Of a stretch of 64,000 nucleotides of DNA, positions 9,496 through 17,811 are shown piece after piece. The translations under genes were made by a program, and so were the position numbers. The notes beneath the pieces are model-generated. The model did no database searches and was not told the origin of the DNA. It saw nothing but the letters and a program-made list of their open reading frames with translations. Every line of letters begins with the position of its first letter. Position 1 is the first letter of the stretch. The DNA is taken from positions 1-64,000 of the forward strand of contig NZ_JAMOIM010000012.1 in NCBI RefSeq assembly GCF_026130545.1, given 5' to 3'. The DNA is from Lichenifustis flavocetrariae (GTDB lineage Bacteria > Pseudomonadota > Alphaproteobacteria > Rhizobiales > Beijerinckiaceae).

Positions 9496-10074
9496 ATGTC
9501 ATCGCTTCCTGCCTCAACCCGCGCCGTCGCGGTCCGCACCTTCCGTTCGGCCAAGACCGCTCACGCGGTCCCGATCGCATCCGATCTCGTCGAGACGGCA
9601 CTCGTCCAGGCAAGCCTCGATCCCGAGGTCCTCGTCATCGCGCCCGTGCAGCCCCCGACCTGGTCGCCTGACGCCCACCCGGTCGCCCATTTCGTGGTGA
9701 CCCGTGCCGACGAGAGGATCGGCGTGCATGTCGCCGTGGAAGACCACACACCGGACGTCGAGCCCTCGCCCGACCGATTGAAGACGGTCGTGCTCCGTCC
9801 CGCCGACCTTCGCGCCGAGCCTTTCGCCAACAACGTTCGGCTCGCCTGGGCATGTGCCCGCCGATGGTACCCCGCCGGCGATCAGGTCCGCATCCTCAGG
9901 TTCTTGCAGGAGAACGGGGAGAGTTCCCTGATCGACGCCGCGCAGGCCGCATCGGCTTCGAGCGATCCGGTCGCGACACTCATGGCGATGGCCTGTCGCG
10001 ACCTCCTCGAACTCGACTTGAGGTCCGGGCCGCTCGGTCCAGAAACGCGGGTCGCGCGCCGCCTTGCGCCGTGA
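9496..10074 (+). CDS. TnsA-like protein lacking catalytic residues
   Basis: 192 residues. Aligning it by eye with the intact TnsA encoded at 13820 gives parallel segments: P-x-x-S...L...LDPEV...PVQP against PWES...DTDV...VQP, then a strand pair ending AVE against EVK, then RLAWACARRW...VRILRFL, and a closely similar C-terminal block (AMACRDLLELDLRSGP against ALVVRRLLTFDLDRP). The nuclease residues are not kept: TnsA Glu61 falls on Ala/Ser, Asp103 is missing and Lys119 is Glu. It would therefore be an inactive paralogue, perhaps a regulator or a scaffold. The ATG has a poor ribosome site; a strong one (AAGGGGG) serves an out-of-frame ATG at 9477, so coupling or a frameshift should be considered. 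Confidence 0.6.
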   Translation: MSSLPASTRAVAVRTFRSAKTAHAVPIASDLVETALVQASLDPEVLVIAPVQPPTWSPDAHPVAHFVVTRADERIGVHVAVEDHTPDVEPSPDRLKTVVLRPADLRAEPFANNVRLAWACARRWYPAGDQVRILRFLQENGESSLIDAAQAASASSDPVATLMAMACRDLLELDLRSGPLGPETRVARRLAP

Positions 10075-10157
10075 GCGCCATGCTTGCCGCCCTGCTCAAG
10101 CCCCCTCGTAACAGCCGATGCCGCCGCGTGCAGGCGTCGCCCCAATCCCCGGAGGCC

Positions 10158-12134
10158 ATGATGCCCGACGAGAACGACGACCTGTCCGAGGCCGACCAAT
10201 TCGAGAAGGACGCCCGAGAGGGTTACGCGCTCGCGAAGAACGGGAAGCCGGGCCGCAGGCTGCCGGCCAGCGACACGCTGGTCGACAAGGTCATCAAGGC
10301 GACGCTTCCGGCAGGCTTGAAACGCAGGATCAGAGGCCGGGCAAGCCTGTGCCTCGTCATCGAGGTTCCCGCGGCCGACTGGACGCGCCCCGTCGTGGAT
10401 GCCTGCCGCCGTTTGGGGTCCTGGCGCGCCATCTACGAGGGGGAGTCCAACCCCAAAAACCGCAACAAGGACAACGCGTCGGTCACCACATACTTGTCCA
10501 ACGGCGGCCGCGTCCTCGGCGTCTCCCATGCACCCGACACGCTGCTGCCGACGTCGATCCTCGGCAGCGCGGACGTCCGGCTGACGCTGGCGCCGCCCGA
10601 CGAAGCCGTCATTTCGGACGTCATCCTCGTCGCCACTGCACGCAGGCCCAAGGACATCCCGCCGGGACTCGGCCAATCGCTGTCCTACTCCGAGATCTGC
10701 GGAGCCATCCGCGTCGGCTCGAAGGCGTCGGAGTGCGTCCAACGGCTCGCCGCCGCAGCGAACGCCAGGAGCGGGTCGACGGCAACCGACCACGTGCCGC
10801 TCCTGGACGAACTCGCCGGCTACGGCGAAGCGATGGCTTGGTGCAAGGATCTGCTCGCGGACGTCGAAGCGTGGCGAAGGGGCGAGGCCCCATTCCCGAC
10901 CAACTCCCGGATCGTCTTCGCGGGCCCGCCCGGCACGGGAAAAACCACATTGGTGCGCTCCCTGGCGCGCTCCGGACAGCTCAGCTTGGTGCCGACCTCG
11001 GTGGGCGACTGGTTCGCGAACTCTCCCGGCAATCTGGACTCGGTGATCAAGCAGATCGCGGAGGTGTTCGCCGCGGCGAAGGCGGCCAGCCCGGCCATCC
11101 TGTTCCTCGACGAGTTGGACGCCATCCCGAATCGGGCGACCATGAGCGACAGGGGGCGAGACTGGTGGCTGCCGGTCATCACGTTCATGCTGACCACCCT
11201 CGACAGCGCGGTGTCTCAGGCGTCGCGCAATCTCATCATCATCGGCGCGACGAACTTCGGCGATCACCTCGACGCCGCGCTCGTCCGACCCGGACGTCTC
11301 GAACGGATCGTCACGATCGAGACGCCGGACGACCCCGAGACACGGGTCGAGATCCTGCGCAGCCACCTTGGAAGTGACCTGCGCGACGATGACCTGTCGC
11401 TGGTCGGCAGGCTGACGCCACGCGCGACCGGCGCCGATCTAGCCGGTATCGTGAGGCGGGCGCGAAGGAACGCGCGAGCCGGCGCTCGACCGATCTCGCC
11501 GGCCGACCTCATCGCCCTGGTGATGCCACCCGAAACGCGGGATGCCGCAACCTTGCGCCGGGTCGCGGTGCACGAAGCCGGACACGTCGTGGTGTCGTCG
11601 GCAACCGGCGTGACCGTCCGTGGGGTCAGTGTCGTACAGGGAGAGCTGTCCGGGGGTTGGATGGCGAGCGACCCGGTGATGGGCGGCATGCCCGTGCGGT
11701 CGGAACTCGAAAGGTTCGCGGTTGTCTCGCTGGGCGGGGCCGCCGCCGAGGAGGTGATCCTGGGCGAACGATCGGTCGGGGCCGGCGGGGTGAAGGGGTC
11801 CGACCTCGCGAGGACGACCGAAATCCTTGCGATACTGCGGGTGAGCTTCGGGCTCGCGGACGCCCTGGCTTTCCGTGCTCCCCACGACGAGGCGATCGCG
11901 CTCCTGGAGAGCGATCCGGTGCTTCGCAAGGCGGTGGAGGCCGACATGCGCCGGCTCATGTCGCGGGCCGGACGTATCGTGGAGGATAACCGCGCAGCAG
12001 TGGAGGCCATCGCGGCGGCGCTTCAGGAGCGGCGGTTCCTCAGCGCGGCAGATATCGAAGCCGTCCTGCACGCGGGCGGTCCTATTAACGGAGCTTTGAC
12101 TCCGATCCTAAGTGATCGCAGCTCGGATCGTTAG
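10158..12134 (+). CDS. Soluble FtsH-like AAA+ protease (M41)
   Basis: 658 residues. A novel N-terminal region (1-240) is followed by an AAA+ module with Walker A GPPGTGKTT (about 256-264) and Walker B ILFLDELD, an arginine-finger region (VRPGRLERIV), then an M41 peptidase domain with the zinc motif HEAGH (472-476) and the downstream Asp in GGVKGSDLARTTE. FtsH degrades unfolded or tagged proteins in an ATP-dependent way, but FtsH has two N-terminal membrane helices and none are seen here. GGAGG at 10151-10155 precedes ATGs at 10158 and 10161. It lies between two genes that resemble parts of the transposase, which suggests it may remodel or degrade transposition complexes; that is inference. 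Confidence 0.82.
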   Translation: MMPDENDDLSEADQFEKDAREGYALAKNGKPGRRLPASDTLVDKVIKATLPAGLKRRIRGRASLCLVIEVPAADWTRPVVDACRRLGSWRAIYEGESNPKNRNKDNASVTTYLSNGGRVLGVSHAPDTLLPTSILGSADVRLTLAPPDEAVISDVILVATARRPKDIPPGLGQSLSYSEICGAIRVGSKASECVQRLAAAANARSGSTATDHVPLLDELAGYGEAMAWCKDLLADVEAWRRGEAPFPTNSRIVFAGPPGTGKTTLVRSLARSGQLSLVPTSVGDWFANSPGNLDSVIKQIAEVFAAAKAASPAILFLDELDAIPNRATMSDRGRDWWLPVITFMLTTLDSAVSQASRNLIIIGATNFGDHLDAALVRPGRLERIVTIETPDDPETRVEILRSHLGSDLRDDDLSLVGRLTPRATGADLAGIVRRARRNARAGARPISPADLIALVMPPETRDAATLRRVAVHEAGHVVVSSATGVTVRGVSVVQGELSGGWMASDPVMGGMPVRSELERFAVVSLGGAAAEEVILGERSVGAGGVKGSDLARTTEILAILRVSFGLADALAFRAPHDEAIALLESDPVLRKAVEADMRRLMSRAGRIVEDNRAAVEAIAAALQERRFLSAADIEAVLHAGGPINGALTPILSDRSSDR

Positions 12135-12171
12135 GATCCTAAATGCGTAGATTCTGATCCTTTCGGATTCA
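12104..12171. repeat. Cluster of GATCCTAA / TTAGGATC inverted repeats
   Basis: GATCCTAA at 12104-12111 faces TTAGGATC at 12131-12138, and TTAGGATCCTAA at 12131-12142 is a perfect 12-bp palindrome that includes the protease stop codon. CTGATCC at 12154-12160 faces GGATTCAG at 12164-12171. This could be a terminator without a T-run, an operator or a protein-binding end sequence. Function unknown. Confidence 0.45.
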
Positions 12172-12635
12172 GCTCTTCTACAGCTCTATCAGGTATGGTC
12201 TCCCACATGAGCAGCATGGTCCACCATAGCCCGATAGCGGGCAACGCAACGAGCGCCCTTTAGGCGTCGGCGAACGGCCATTGCGGGCCTCTCGCCCGCT
12301 CACTCGGCACTCGGCACGGCTTCCCAGCGATGACGTGCTTCGACAGATGCCCCGGCGAGAGGAGGGACCCATGTCCAAGATCTTCCTTCTGATAGCGATA
12401 TCCGCGACGCTCTGATCGCCTGATTCCGCCCGGGTCCTTCCAAGGCGGCACAGCCTTCGGACTCCGTCGAACGCGCGGCGGGAAGCTCTAAGCTTCTCAT
12501 ATCGGCGAACCATGGCCACGGCAGATTCTGCCCGCCCGTCGCGCCGTCCGCGCTGCACCGCCTTCCAGACATTCGCTCCTTCCGGCCCGAGGACCATTCT
12601 CGGGCGACGGCGGAGTTACATCTCGCGAGCGCCCC
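12135..12635. other. 501-bp gene-poor gap
   Basis: No protein gene of normal size is supported. It holds the tail of the GATCCTAA inverted-repeat cluster and one 14-codon reading frame at 12371-12415 with an unusually good ribosome site. It presumably contains the promoter for the 12636 gene. No tRNA or other RNA gene was recognised. Confidence 0.5.
12371..12415 (+). CDS. Possible 14-residue hydrophobic leader peptide
   Basis: ATG preceded by AGGAGGGACCC, close to a perfect Shine-Dalgarno at ideal spacing, followed by 14 codons (MSKIFLLIAISATL) and TGA. The peptide is hydrophobic after one Lys. It could be a leader peptide controlling the gene at 12636 or a tiny membrane peptide; the strong ribosome site is the only evidence for translation. 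Confidence 0.3.
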   Translation: MSKIFLLIAISATL

Positions 12636-13106
12636 ATGACCTACAGCAACGACAATCAGCGACCCCGCCGAAACCCTTTCGCCGTCCACGCGAACGACAA
12701 TCCGCCGCCACCGGACTGGTACAGCGGCTTTTTGCCGGCGGACGGCGTGCCCAACCTGCTCGGCTATCCGAACGACGACGGGTTGATCGCGCGTCGTTCG
12801 CGACTGCACCGGGGAAGGTTCAAGCTGAACGGGCTCACGTACGACGCGCGTGGCCTGGATCTCGTCGAGAACGTCCCGGACGGCGAACAGGTCGAGGTCA
12901 GGATCGACCTGTCCGACCTCTCCTCGGCCTGGATCGAAGATCCTCTCCTGGGTGAGTGGTTCCCCGTTCGCTGCGTGCAAACCCGCTATGCGCGGGGCGT
13001 CTCCTTCGCAGCGCACCTCAGGCTGATCGAGGACTACGTCCGCTCGGATCCCATGCCGCCGCCCTGGCACGAGGCGGACGGCGCGGCGGGTTCCGGTTTG
13101 GACTGA
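12636..13106 (+). CDS. Stand-alone TnsB/MuA C-terminal beta-barrel-like protein
   Basis: 156 residues. Residues about 62-140 (FKLNGLTYDARGL... VEVRIDLSDLSSAWIED...GEWFPVRCVQ...YARGVSFAAHLRLI) follow the pattern of the Mu-transposase C-terminal beta-barrel. The TnsB encoded at 14563 shows the same order (VRVRGHRFHD...IKVKYDPADCSFIDVWNP...FATGLSFRNADVI). There is no DDE catalytic core, so it is a solo domain rather than a transposase. It may be a remnant or a protein that competes in transpososome assembly. It precedes a second small gene at 13206 and the tns operon, all on the same strand. Confidence 0.55.
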   Translation: MTYSNDNQRPRRNPFAVHANDNPPPPDWYSGFLPADGVPNLLGYPNDDGLIARRSRLHRGRFKLNGLTYDARGLDLVENVPDGEQVEVRIDLSDLSSAWIEDPLLGEWFPVRCVQTRYARGVSFAAHLRLIEDYVRSDPMPPPWHEADGAAGSGLD

Positions 13107-13205
13107 CCTTTTCCCTTTCCGGCGGGGCGAATGCCCGTTCCGCCGGATCGACCAAACAGACTGCGTTCATGCCACCCGGCACCCGTAACTGACTAGGAGT
13201 CAGAC

Positions 13206-13622
13206 ATGACTTACTTCCTTGTAGTAGAAGGCACCGTCGAATCCCCGACGTTGCTGTCCGGCGAAGGTACCCTTCGGAGCGGAGCAGTCACGGTGCCGGG
13301 AGGGATCCTCCGGTCGCCCGACGCGGTCGATCTGGGCGGACGAGTCGGAGACTCCGTTCGGCGCGGCGTGCTCACGGTGCCGGGCGGGACCTTCTGGTCG
13401 GCCGACACGCTCGATCTGAGCGGACTCGTCGGAGACGTCCAGGTCCGAGTGCTGATCGACCTTTCGGACAAAGACCGCGTGCTGGTTTGTCACCCCGAAG
13501 ACGGACGCCTCTTGCAGGCGCACCGTTTGACGGACCTCGATTGGCAGCCATGTTCGCTGGTTGTCCGGGCGAGCGATCAACCTCAGTCGGATATGGCCGA
13601 GGACGTGAGGCGCCGGGCGTAA
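13206..13622 (+). CDS. Small protein with tandem 28-residue repeat upstream of tnsA
   Basis: 138 residues. Two tandem copies of a 28-residue unit (TVPGGILRSPDAVDLGG and TVPGGTFWSADTLDLSG cores) are encoded by an 84-bp DNA duplication at about 13278-13445. The C-terminal third (VQVRVLIDLSDKDRVLVCHPEDG) resembles the corresponding strand region of the 12636 protein (VEVRIDLSDLSSAWIEDP), so it may be a reduced beta-barrel relative. A good ribosome site (AGGAG) lies 7 nt before the ATG. Function unknown. Confidence 0.55.
   Translation: MTYFLVVEGTVESPTLLSGEGTLRSGAVTVPGGILRSPDAVDLGGRVGDSVRRGVLTVPGGTFWSADTLDLSGLVGDVQVRVLIDLSDKDRVLVCHPEDGRLLQAHRLTDLDWQPCSLVVRASDQPQSDMAEDVRRRA
13278..13445 (+). repeat. 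Tandem duplication, two units of 84 bp
   Basis: The CACGGTGCCGGG... segments begin at 13289 and 13373, exactly 84 bp apart, and stay similar to the end of each unit (GTCGGAGAC). The phase keeps the reading frame of the 13206 gene. Confidence 0.7.
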
Positions 13623-13636
13623 ACCCGAGCCCGCCC

Positions 13637-13701
13637 GAGGTGTCACGCCGCCCGGCCGGATCCCTTCGGGCGACCGTAACGGCGTGGGCGTGACACCTCG
13701 C
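13637..13701. repeat. Strong stem-loop upstream of tnsA
   Basis: CGAGGTGTCACGCC (13637-13650) and its exact complement at 13688-13701 form a 14-bp stem. A second small hairpin (GCCCG...CGGGC, 13651-13672) lies inside the loop. It sits between the 13206 gene and tnsA with no T-run after it, so attenuation, an operator or mRNA processing is as likely as termination. Confidence 0.55.
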
Positions 13702-13819
13702 GGCTGCCGGCTCGCGCGCGTGGTGTTCCTGCATCCACACCGGGGATCCCAACACCCGAAACAGCATAGCACCCGGCGGCACGCCGCCGGGAACGACGAC
13801 TTGTTGCCTGGAGGGCAGG

Positions 13820-14566
13820 ATGAGCCATTCCGACCCATTCGCGTCTCTGACGCCCCACACGCCTTTCGACATCCGACGCCGCAAGGCGCGCCTCGTCGTG
13901 TCCCCACGTGGCGGCCCGATCCGGCTCATCATCACGGGCCGCAAGGTCATCCCCACGGGCCGTTGGTACTCGACGAAGAACGGTCGCTGCATGCCTTGGG
14001 AATCGAAAGCCGAGCGTGACCTCTGCATCGTCGCGGAAGCCGACACGGACGTGATCCGTTTCCTCGTCCAGCCGCACAGGCTCGAAATCGACGTCGGCGA
14101 GGCGCGTCCGCTCGTCTACATCCCGGATGCCGAGCACGTTCTTGCCTCCGGCGTGACCGAGATCATCGAGGTCAAGAGGGCGGGCGAAAAGCTCGAACCT
14201 GACTACGAGCGCAAGCTCGAACTTGCCGCCGAGATCTACCGAGGTCTCGGGTGGCGGTTCCGGATCATGCGTGACGCCGAGATTCGGCGCGAGCCGAGGT
14301 TCCCTAACGCGAAGATCATCGCGAGCCATGGTCCGACGCTCGTCACGTCCGAGGAGACGCTGGCGGCCTTGGACTTAATCGATCGTCCAGGCGGTTCGAC
14401 CTACGGGTGCGTCGGGGACGTCCTCGGCGGCGGTCCTCAGGGCGTCGCAAGGCTGCATGCGTTGGTCGTTCGTCGGTTGCTCACCTTCGATCTCGATCGC
14501 CCGATCCGATCCAATATTCCCGTGACGCTGGTCGCGGACCACCCCGACCGCCGGAGGCCCGCATGA
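13820..14566 (+). CDS. tnsA: TnsA-like transposon endonuclease
   Basis: 248 residues. The restriction-endonuclease-fold N-terminal domain shows PWESKAE with Glu61, YIPDAE with Asp103 and EIIEVK with Lys119, the Glu/Asp/Lys triad with which TnsA cuts the 5' strands at the transposon ends. This makes cut-and-paste rather than replicative transposition likely. A C-terminal helical domain (about 190-235) would contact TnsC. GGAGGGCAGG lies just before the ATG. The stop overlaps the tnsB start (ATGA). First gene of a four-gene tns operon. Confidence 0.85.
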   Translation: MSHSDPFASLTPHTPFDIRRRKARLVVSPRGGPIRLIITGRKVIPTGRWYSTKNGRCMPWESKAERDLCIVAEADTDVIRFLVQPHRLEIDVGEARPLVYIPDAEHVLASGVTEIIEVKRAGEKLEPDYERKLELAAEIYRGLGWRFRIMRDAEIRREPRFPNAKIIASHGPTLVTSEETLAALDLIDRPGGSTYGCVGDVLGGGPQGVARLHALVVRRLLTFDLDRPIRSNIPVTLVADHPDRRRPA

Positions 14567-16794
14567 TCTCGCTCGCCCTCTCTGTCGGCGACCTCGTCGA
14601 AATGGATTTCGGCGACCGGATCGCCCGATTCCGGACCAGCAAGGAGCTGGATGGCTCGCGCATGCTGTTCCTGCGTGAGGATACCGACGGGGAGATCATC
14701 CTCCCGGAGCGGCAGATCGAGGAAATGGTCGGCTCCGGAGCGTTCCGCAGGCTGCGCCGGCACACCACACGGGCTGGTCGGCCCTCTTCCTACGACAACG
14801 ATGACGCCGTCCCGCCCGAAGGCGCCAGCCTCCCTGCGCAGACGAGGTGTTTCTACGTACGCCAGTGGGACAAACAGCCGACCGCTCTCAGCACCAAGGC
14901 GCTCGAAGGATTCATCGAACGAAACCGCCCGATCGCCGTGAGGAAGGGCTTCACCTGGGAACCCAGCGCCGGAACTCTTCGCCGCGCCATCAACGAGCGC
15001 GGGGAGAGTGGATCCAGGCCTGTAAAGGTCATGGAGAGAAGGACCGGCAGGGTACCCCGAGCCCCGAGACATGGCATCCTGGCCGGCGAGATCATGCGCC
15101 GAACGGTCGCTTGGTTTTACGCCGCTCGCCCCCGGACGGTGACCGACGCTCACGCCCGCCTCGTCACCTTCACGGACCGCGTGAACCGGTTTGGCCGTAG
15201 GGCCTTCTTGGCCTGGGCTGAAGTCACGCTGCCGCACAGGGAAACCACACGCCTCCGCATCCGAGCGGGGGAGTGTTACGACACTTTGGCCGCGAAGTTC
15301 GGACCAATCGAGGCCAAGAAACTTCTCGGCACGGGCCCGGGCCTGTCAGCCGACAAGATCCTTGAGGTCGTGCTGATCGACTCGACAATCGGCGACGCTT
15401 GGATCTTCGACGCCGAACGCAGTCTGCCACTCGGGCGCCCGACCATCACGGTGGCGATCGACGTGTATTCGCGCATGGTGCTCGCCATCGTCGTGACCTG
15501 GGAACCGCCGTCGCTCTACACGATCGGCCAAGCGCTGTACCAGACGTGCCGGCCGAAGCACGATTGGCGTGAGCACTTCCCGAACCTGACGCGCGACTAT
15601 GATGCGTGGGGTAAGCCCGGCACGATCATCGTCGACAACGCCTGGGAACAGGTAGGCGTCAGCTTTCAAGACGCCTGCGAGGACGCCACGATCTCGGTCG
15701 ATTGGGCGCCTGTCGCCAATCCCGAGTACAAGGCGATCGTCGAGCGGTTCTTCGGGACCCTGAACACCTTGGTGAACCATCGGTGCAGGGGAGGTGTACC
15801 GTTCCCTCCCCACCTCATGCAGAAGCTCAAGATCAATCCTGCCAAGGAGGCCATCGTCGAGCTGGAAGACTACAAGGCGTTGCTGCACCAAGCCGTCGTT
15901 GAGACCTACCAGACCGAAGTTCACACGACGCTCGGGAAGGCTCCCGCGCTGGCCTGGCGCCAGTCCAAGGCCGTGCATGGCCGTGCGTTCATCGACGACC
16001 TCTCTCAAGTTCGAACGATGGTTGGCGCGCTCGCCCGCGCGAAGCTGCGCCGGGACGGCGTCCGTGTCCGAGGCCACCGGTTCCACGACCAGGACGCGAC
16101 CACGCGCCTCCTCGATGACCTCGCGCACCACACCCCCATGCGCCAGCGCCCGAAGGGAGGCGCCACCGCGGCCATCAAGGTCAAGTACGATCCGGCCGAC
16201 TGCTCGTTCATCGACGTCTGGAATCCCGTAGCGAAGAACTATGAGCGATTGCCGAACGTCGACCGGCGTTTCGCGACGGGATTGAGCTTCAGGAACGCGG
16301 ACGTGATCCGCGAATGGGCTCAGGCCGAGAACAAGGCTTTCTTGAGCGACGAGGAGAAGTGGGCCGCGCGCAACGCGCTCCGCTCCTCCATCGAGCGTGC
16401 CACCGCCGGAAACGCTCGGTACGGCTTCATCCGCAAGGCGCGCCGCATGCTGCATCCACCGAAGCCCATGTCCGGCGACACGGTTGAATTCGTCACCGCG
16501 ATGCCCACCGCCGCTGGCCTCGGCCCGACCGACATCGAGGTACGCGTCGCCATGCACACGCGCGACGACGACGGCATGCCCGAGATCGGGCCGCAGCGGG
16601 GCAACCGCAAGAAGCCGAAAAAACCTCGGAAGCCGGCCGCAGGTTCGTTGGAATCCGCAGCGGCGGAGCCGGATGAACTCCGAAGGCAGACAGCAGATAC
16701 ACGGCCGCCCGCATCCGGCTTCGGGTTCGATGCGGACGAGATCGAGGCGGCTTCCAACCTCGATTGGGTGACCCGAAAGGACAATGGCCGATGA
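14563..16794 (+). CDS. tnsB: TnsB/TniA-family DDE transposase
   Basis: 743 residues. An N-terminal DNA-binding region precedes the rve integrase core with catalytic Asp273 (IDST), Asp358 (IVDNAW) and Glu394 (VERFFGTLN), a DD(35)E arrangement. After it come a Mu-type C-terminal beta-barrel (about 500-580) and a charged tail that probably contacts TnsC. It binds repeats in the transposon ends and joins 3' ends to the target. The start at 14563 is fixed by GGAGG 5 nt upstream and the ATGA overlap with tnsA, although the frame is open from 14407. The stop overlaps the tnsC start. Confidence 0.9.
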   Translation: MISLALSVGDLVEMDFGDRIARFRTSKELDGSRMLFLREDTDGEIILPERQIEEMVGSGAFRRLRRHTTRAGRPSSYDNDDAVPPEGASLPAQTRCFYVRQWDKQPTALSTKALEGFIERNRPIAVRKGFTWEPSAGTLRRAINERGESGSRPVKVMERRTGRVPRAPRHGILAGEIMRRTVAWFYAARPRTVTDAHARLVTFTDRVNRFGRRAFLAWAEVTLPHRETTRLRIRAGECYDTLAAKFGPIEAKKLLGTGPGLSADKILEVVLIDSTIGDAWIFDAERSLPLGRPTITVAIDVYSRMVLAIVVTWEPPSLYTIGQALYQTCRPKHDWREHFPNLTRDYDAWGKPGTIIVDNAWEQVGVSFQDACEDATISVDWAPVANPEYKAIVERFFGTLNTLVNHRCRGGVPFPPHLMQKLKINPAKEAIVELEDYKALLHQAVVETYQTEVHTTLGKAPALAWRQSKAVHGRAFIDDLSQVRTMVGALARAKLRRDGVRVRGHRFHDQDATTRLLDDLAHHTPMRQRPKGGATAAIKVKYDPADCSFIDVWNPVAKNYERLPNVDRRFATGLSFRNADVIREWAQAENKAFLSDEEKWAARNALRSSIERATAGNARYGFIRKARRMLHPPKPMSGDTVEFVTAMPTAAGLGPTDIEVRVAMHTRDDDGMPEIGPQRGNRKKPKKPRKPAAGSLESAAAEPDELRRQTADTRPPASGFGFDADEIEAASNLDWVTRKDNGR

Positions 16795-17810
16795 CCTCCC
16801 AAACCGAACGCCTCCTGAATTCCGGAATCGCTTTCCAGGAGATGCTGGTCATGCATCCGCGTCTCACGCAGACGCATCAGCGTCTCGACGAACTGCGGGC
16901 GCTCGGCCGCGCCACCCGAGGCAAGCCGCAAAAAATCCTGCCGATCATCGGGCCATCGGGTTCGGGGAAGACGACGAACTTCAAGACCTGGAGGGATGGC
17001 GTCGCAACCAGCGTACTCCCCGGCTCCAACAGTCCGCCGGCCATCCTCCACGTGACCTTGAGCGCGAAGTGCTCGGTCAAACAGCTCGGGGCCGACATCC
17101 TGCAAGCGCTCGGCCAGTTCGGACTGCCGGTCGACATCGTCGACGACCTCCGAGGTCGCCAGCGCGGGCGGAGGACGCGTCTTATCGACCCGTTCCACGA
17201 TCTCAAGGACGCGGTGTTGATGTACGCGGCGGCGGTCGCGCTCGACAACGCGGGGATCGAGTTGCTTGCCATCGACGAGTTGCACCACCTGATCGACAAG
17301 GACCAGAAAGGCAAGATCGCCTGGACTGTCAGCGAGGCGCTGAAGGTACTTGCCGACATGGGCGTCTGTCCCGTCGCCGTGATCGGGACGTCGACGGCGA
17401 TGCGGATCGTGTCGGCGAAGAACAACCCGCAGTTCGCGGCGCGTTGCGCTGCCCCCGTGATGCTCGACCCGCTCGACATCACGCTGAAGGGGGATCGAAC
17501 GCTGTTCATCGGCTACATCGCCTCCCTGTCGAAGCTGCTCATCAAGCATGGGGTCTTCGACGAGGATCAGGGCCTCACCCGAGAGGATTTCGTCGCCTGC
17601 TTCTACGACGTTTCCAGGGGCGTGGTCGGGACGGTGTCACGCCTGGTCGACAACGCCTCCGCGATCGCCATCAGGGAGGGCAAGGACAGGATCGGGCGCG
17701 AACACCTAAGCGAAGCCACGCGCACTTGGGCGATGCCCATGGACCTCACGGACCACGATCCTTGGATGAAGGGGCCGCGTGACCTCAAGCTTTTGAAAAA
17801 GGTGCATTAG
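16791..17810 (+). CDS. tnsC: TnsC/TniB-family AAA+ ATPase
   Basis: 339 residues. Walker A GPSGSGKT is at 54-61 and Walker B is in LLAIDELHHL, followed by a sensor stretch (VAVIGTSTAM) that places it in the TniB/TnsC group. TnsC forms filaments on target DNA, links the TniQ target selector to TnsAB and mediates target immunity. The start is fixed by the ATGA overlap with tnsB and by GAAAGGA upstream. The stop is one base before the tniQ start. Confidence 0.9.
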   Translation: MTSQTERLLNSGIAFQEMLVMHPRLTQTHQRLDELRALGRATRGKPQKILPIIGPSGSGKTTNFKTWRDGVATSVLPGSNSPPAILHVTLSAKCSVKQLGADILQALGQFGLPVDIVDDLRGRQRGRRTRLIDPFHDLKDAVLMYAAAVALDNAGIELLAIDELHHLIDKDQKGKIAWTVSEALKVLADMGVCPVAVIGTSTAMRIVSAKNNPQFAARCAAPVMLDPLDITLKGDRTLFIGYIASLSKLLIKHGVFDEDQGLTREDFVACFYDVSRGVVGTVSRLVDNASAIAIREGKDRIGREHLSEATRTWAMPMDLTDHDPWMKGPRDLKLLKKVH

Positions 17811-17811
17811 A

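Noticed and set aside
9882-11366. A 494-codon antisense frame over the AAA+ protease
   Set aside because: Low-complexity Arg-rich product; the plus strand encodes intact Walker and zinc motifs.
12149-12171. GATTCT and GATTCAG as inverted copies of the TnsB-type repeat (possible left end)
   Set aside because: Only the GAATC core matches; the CCAA half and the spacing are absent, so I could not support a left end here.
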